Assembly (NCBI GenBank): GCA_016195565.1
Contig: JACPZK010000017.1
Location: 62,001 to 126,000 of the forward strand
From: Nitrospirota bacterium
GTDB lineage: Bacteria > Nitrospirota > Thermodesulfovibrionia > Thermodesulfovibrionales > UBA1546
Reading direction: 5' to 3'
Length of the DNA: 64,000 nucleotides
Numbering within the stretch: position 1 is the first letter of the stretch; the number at the start of each line of letters is the position of its first letter. The position numbers and the translations under genes are program-made. Shown here piece by piece: positions 61,267 through 64,000 of this stretch. The notes below the pieces were generated by a model. The model saw nothing but the letters and a program-made list of their open reading frames with translations, searched no databases and was not told the origin of the DNA.

Positions 61267-62376
61267 ATGTCAAAAATTAATCTCAGGGCATTAAGCAAAA
61301 CTGCAATGGAGGAGTTTGTAAAAGAGCAGGGGCTTCCTGCTTACAGGGCAAAACAGATACTTCATTGGATATACGGAAAAAAAGCTGAGTCAATAGAGGA
61401 TATCACCGAATTATCCAAGGACTTAAGGGAGAGACTTTCTAATGCCGCCTATGTCAGCAATCTAAAACTCCTGAGCAGGCAGATTTCTCAAGACGGGACT
61501 GAAAAATTCCTATTCGGGCTTGAAGATGGTGAGTCAATAGAGAGCGTGCTCATCCCTGATGAAGACCGTCACACGCTCTGTATTTCCTCTCAGGTAGGGT
61601 GTGCCATGTCGTGCGGTTTCTGTCTTACAGGGGGCATAGGATTCAAGAGAAATCTTAAGGCGCATGAGATTGTTGACCAGATAATTGCGGTAATGAAAGT
61701 TAAGAGTGAAGAGTTAAAAGTTAAAAGTTCAGAATCAATAATCCCCACTCCCCCCACTTTACTAAAGGTGGGCGCAGGGCGGATTACCAATATCGTTTTT
61801 ATGGGGATGGGCGAGCCGCTGTTAAATCTTGATGAAGTGGTTGAGGCGCTTCACAGGATAACCGGGTTTATGGGCTTTTCAAAGAGGAGGATAACGCTTT
61901 CTACATGCGGAATCGCTCCTGAGATTGCAGAACTTTACAGAAGGGCGCCTCACGTTAATCTTGCTGTTTCTCTGAATGCGGCTACCGATGAAGTAAGAAA
62001 CAGGCTCATGTCAATAAACAAGAAATATCCCATCAGGGTTTTGCTTGACGCCTGCAGGAAAGCCCAACTATTTTTATCTCCGAGGGACAGGATAACATTT
62101 GAATATGTGATGATAGACGGCATGAATGATTCCCTGTCTGACGCAAAGCGGCTTATGACGCTTCTCAAAGGGATTCCTTCAAAAGTGAATCTTATTCCTT
62201 TCAACCCATTTGCAGGAAGCAGGTTTAAAAGGCCCTCTGATGAGAGGGTTCTTGCTTTTCAGGAGATTCTTGTAAGAGGGGGAATTTATACTTTTATAAG
62301 GAAGAGCAAGGGGCAGGATATTCTTGCTGCATGCGGGCAGCTTAAGGCAGGATATAAAACAAAAGTTAAAAGTTGA
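61267..62376 (+). CDS. rlmN: 23S rRNA/tRNA adenine-C2 methyltransferase RlmN
   Basis: RlmN is a radical-SAM enzyme that methylates A2503 of 23S rRNA and A37 of some tRNAs. It has the cluster motif CAMSCGFC (about residues 112-119), FMGMGEPLLN, RRITLSTCGI and a C-terminal Cys in LAACGQL for the methyl-carrying step. A Lys/Glu/Ser insert followed by a PTPPTLLK stretch (DNA 61697-61775) lies between EIVDQIIAVM and RITNIVFMGMG and is made of AAAGTTA heptads plus a CCCCAC repeat. The C-terminal residues are again repeat-encoded. Confidence 0.96.
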   Translation: MSKINLRALSKTAMEEFVKEQGLPAYRAKQILHWIYGKKAESIEDITELSKDLRERLSNAAYVSNLKLLSRQISQDGTEKFLFGLEDGESIESVLIPDEDRHTLCISSQVGCAMSCGFCLTGGIGFKRNLKAHEIVDQIIAVMKVKSEELKVKSSESIIPTPPTLLKVGAGRITNIVFMGMGEPLLNLDEVVEALHRITGFMGFSKRRITLSTCGIAPEIAELYRRAPHVNLAVSLNAATDEVRNRLMSINKKYPIRVLLDACRKAQLFLSPRDRITFEYVMIDGMNDSLSDAKRLMTLLKGIPSKVNLIPFNPFAGSRFKRPSDERVLAFQEILVRGGIYTFIRKSKGQDILAACGQLKAGYKTKVKS

Positions 62377-62395
62377 GAGTTAAAAATTAAAAGTT

Positions 62396-63349
62396 ATGAA
62401 AAAAGTAATTATCCTTTTAGGGCCGACAGGCGTCGGAAAAACAGAGGTCTCCATCCTTCTTGCAAAGGCTTTGGACACAGAAATAATCAGCGCAGACTCA
62501 ATGCAGATTTACAGGGGGATGGATGTCGGGACTGCAAAGCCGTCTGAAGAGCAGAGGATGAATATTAAACATCACATGATAGATAGTGTAAGTCCTGTAG
62601 AGCCATTCAGCGTCGGCAGATACATTGAAGATGTTACGCCAATAATAGAGGAGCTTCACAGAAGAGACAAAATCCCCATCGTTGCAGGAGGGACAGGGCT
62701 TTACATAAAGGCAATGACAAGGGGGATATTCAGCGGGCCTTCCGCTGACTGGAAACTCAGGGAAGAACTCGCTTCGCTTGAGGAAGGACAGGGCGGTGCG
62801 CTTTATAGTTATCTGCAGAAACTCGATCCGGAGGCAGCTTCGAAGATAATGCCTGCTGACACAAGGCGTATCATAAGGGCGCTTGAGGTATGCCTTAAAA
62901 CCAAAAAAGGCATCTCGGAGTTCCAGCAAAAACTCACGACCTCCTTACCGTATGAATTTATAAAGATAGGACTCAGGAGGGATAGAAAAGAACTTTACAG
63001 GATGCTTGAGGAACGTGTTGATAAGATGATAGATGCAGGGCTTGTGGAGGAAGTTAAGAAACTCACGAGTCTTGTTTCAAACTCCAAACTCCAAATTCCA
63101 AACTTTGAACTTTCTTGTATGCAGGCAATAGGATACAAAGAGATTGCAATGTATCTTAATGGAGAGATACCGCTTGAAGAGGCAATAAGGCTCATAAAGA
63201 GGAACACAAAGCGTTATGCCAAGAGGCAGTTTACATGGTTCAATAAAGAAGAGGATATACATTGGATAGATATTACAGGCATTCAGGATGTCAATGAAAT
63301 ATTCAAACAGCTATGGCAAGTTCTTGATGGGGTGATACAAAAGGCATGA
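62396..63349 (+). CDS. miaA: tRNA dimethylallyltransferase
   Basis: MiaA adds a dimethylallyl group to A37 of tRNAs that read codons starting with U. The 317-residue protein has P-loop LLGPTGVGKTEVS, SADSMQIYRGMDVGTAKP, VAGGTGLYI and RYAKRQFTWF. An insert SNSKLQIPNFEL (DNA 63076-63112), encoded by CAAACTC-type units, precedes the conserved MQAIGYKE. The start follows directly after a heptad repeat that ends rlmN. Confidence 0.97.
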   Translation: MKKVIILLGPTGVGKTEVSILLAKALDTEIISADSMQIYRGMDVGTAKPSEEQRMNIKHHMIDSVSPVEPFSVGRYIEDVTPIIEELHRRDKIPIVAGGTGLYIKAMTRGIFSGPSADWKLREELASLEEGQGGALYSYLQKLDPEAASKIMPADTRRIIRALEVCLKTKKGISEFQQKLTTSLPYEFIKIGLRRDRKELYRMLEERVDKMIDAGLVEEVKKLTSLVSNSKLQIPNFELSCMQAIGYKEIAMYLNGEIPLEEAIRLIKRNTKRYAKRQFTWFNKEEDIHWIDITGIQDVNEIFKQLWQVLDGVIQKA

Positions 63350-63370
63350 TAACAGCAATTCACGGTGAAA

Positions 63371-63494
63371 TCGCAAAGGCTTGAGATTGCTTCACTTTGT
63401 TCGCAATGACAAAATAATCTTTTGTGAACTGTCATTGCGAGGAGTCTTTATTCCGAAGCAATCTCGTCATTTTTCGCCGTGAGTTCCTCGCAGG
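63371..63494. repeat. GTCATTGCGAG-type repeat pair
   Basis: Two half-elements lie together: TGAGATTGCTTC...TTCGCAATGAC and then TGTCATTGCGAGG...GAAGCAATCTC. They match the repeat at 30579-30661. This fills the gap between miaA and the aconitase gene. Confidence 0.75.
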
Positions 63495-63569
63495 ACAATT
63501 TAAAAGTTGATTCCGCTGACTTCAGATATGTAGAATAAATGAATTGATTCTGAAAATGCGAGGTGCGGC

Positions 63570-64000
63570 GTGGGTAAAAACATTATAGAGAAGATTTTTG
63601 AGGCGCATAAAGCATATGGCGAGCTGAAAACCGGCAGTCCTGTCGGGCTCAGGGTTGACCAGGTGTATACGCAGGATGCAACAGGCACTATGACATGGCT
63701 TCAGCTTGAGGCGATTGGCGTTGATAGGGTTAAGGTTCCGCTTGCTGTCTCATACATTGACCATAATATGCTCCAGACAGATTACATGAATCCTGATGAC
63801 CATAAATTCCTTCAGACCACAGCCGCAAAATACGGCGCGTATTTCTCAAGGCCCGGCAATGGTATCTGCCATCAGGTTCATCTTGAGCAGTTTGCCGCAC
63901 CCGGAAGAGCCGCGCTCGGCACTGACAGTCATACGCCAACAGGCGGCGGAATGGGAATGATTGCCATAGGCGTAGGCGGTCTCGATGCCGCAACAGTGAT
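63570..64000 (+). CDS. Aconitate hydratase, N-terminal part (3' truncated by window)
   Basis: The frame is open to the end of the window. It begins with GTG 63570 (MGKNIIEKIFEAHK), after a GAGGT box, and reads GLRVDQVYTQDATGTMTWLQ, VSYIDHNMLQTD, GNGICHQVHLEQF and GTDSHTPTGGGMGMIAIGVGG. These are conserved in aconitases of the short bacterial/archaeal type, where GTDSHT holds substrate residues. The cluster cysteines lie outside the window. It would interconvert citrate and isocitrate. Confidence 0.93.
   Translation, partial: MGKNIIEKIFEAHKAYGELKTGSPVGLRVDQVYTQDATGTMTWLQLEAIGVDRVKVPLAVSYIDHNMLQTDYMNPDDHKFLQTTAAKYGAYFSRPGNGICHQVHLEQFAAPGRAALGTDSHTPTGGGMGMIAIGVGGLDAATV

Overview
The window looks like part of a bacterial chromosome from an anaerobic, probably autotrophic or C1-using lineage. 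Gene content fits Nitrospirota (Thermodesulfovibrionia-like) or a deep neighbour: a selenocysteine formate dehydrogenase fused to an electron-input module, formate-tetrahydrofolate ligase, an archaeal-type thymidylate synthase, PilZ proteins and a sigma-54 two-component system. The lineage is inferred from gene content only; no 16S rRNA is present. Most genes are housekeeping and single copy, and the coding density is high.

Layout: 1-5.1 kb holds the end of a cation P-type ATPase, purC, a small operon of unknown function (TPR protein, Cys-rich small protein, membrane protein), tsaD and a PilZ protein. 5.2-16 kb, almost all on the minus strand, holds lgt, lspA, ileS, an EF-G-like GTPase, rseC, cimA, ahcY and metK. 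16.1-20.7 kb on the plus strand holds livHMGF and rplU-rpmA. 20.9-30.5 kb holds an EamA transporter, a small lipoprotein, tRNA-Val, tRNA-Asp, a MEMO protein, dnaB, rplI, an MntA/HepT toxin-antitoxin pair, a site-2 protease, rimO, a DUF2062 protein and thiL. 30.7-39.6 kb holds lon, galU, fabG-acpP-fabF, a histone-deacetylase-family enzyme, a stand-alone AICAR transformylase and a cyclophilin. 39.7-44.9 kb is a signalling block: histidine kinase, QseG-like lipoprotein and sigma-54 response regulator, followed by a sigma-54 promoter that reads into a PilZ gene and an overlooked 59-residue Cys-rich protein, then a PstS-like binding protein. 45.2-52.5 kb is one C1 operon (NuoE-like, NuoF-like, Sec-containing FdhA, cyclic-nucleotide-binding protein, Fhs) ending in a strong terminator. 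52.7-59.4 kb is accessory DNA next to tRNA-Lys and tRNA-Glu: tandem secreted glycoside-hydrolase-like genes with a decayed third copy, an archaeal-type ThyA, a PIN/RHH toxin-antitoxin pair and a two-gene GIY-YIG-like/DUF6884-like cassette. 59.6-64 kb holds hemB, an IscA-type protein, rlmN, miaA and the start of an aconitase.

The most unusual property is repeat invasion. Several families of short palindromic or heptad-type repeats fill intergenic gaps. They also sit in frame inside conserved genes (tsaD, ileS, livM, livF, the MEMO gene, rimO, thiL, fdhA, rlmN, miaA), adding loops to essential enzymes. Two intergenic copies share terminal inverted repeats and look like a roughly 145-bp MITE. 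Other points: the fdhA stop codon is a selenocysteine codon with a correctly placed SECIS hairpin; a sigma-54 promoter with a distal palindromic enhancer lies next to its likely activator; and several operon heads have a -10 box 5-7 nt before the start codon, which suggests leaderless mRNAs.
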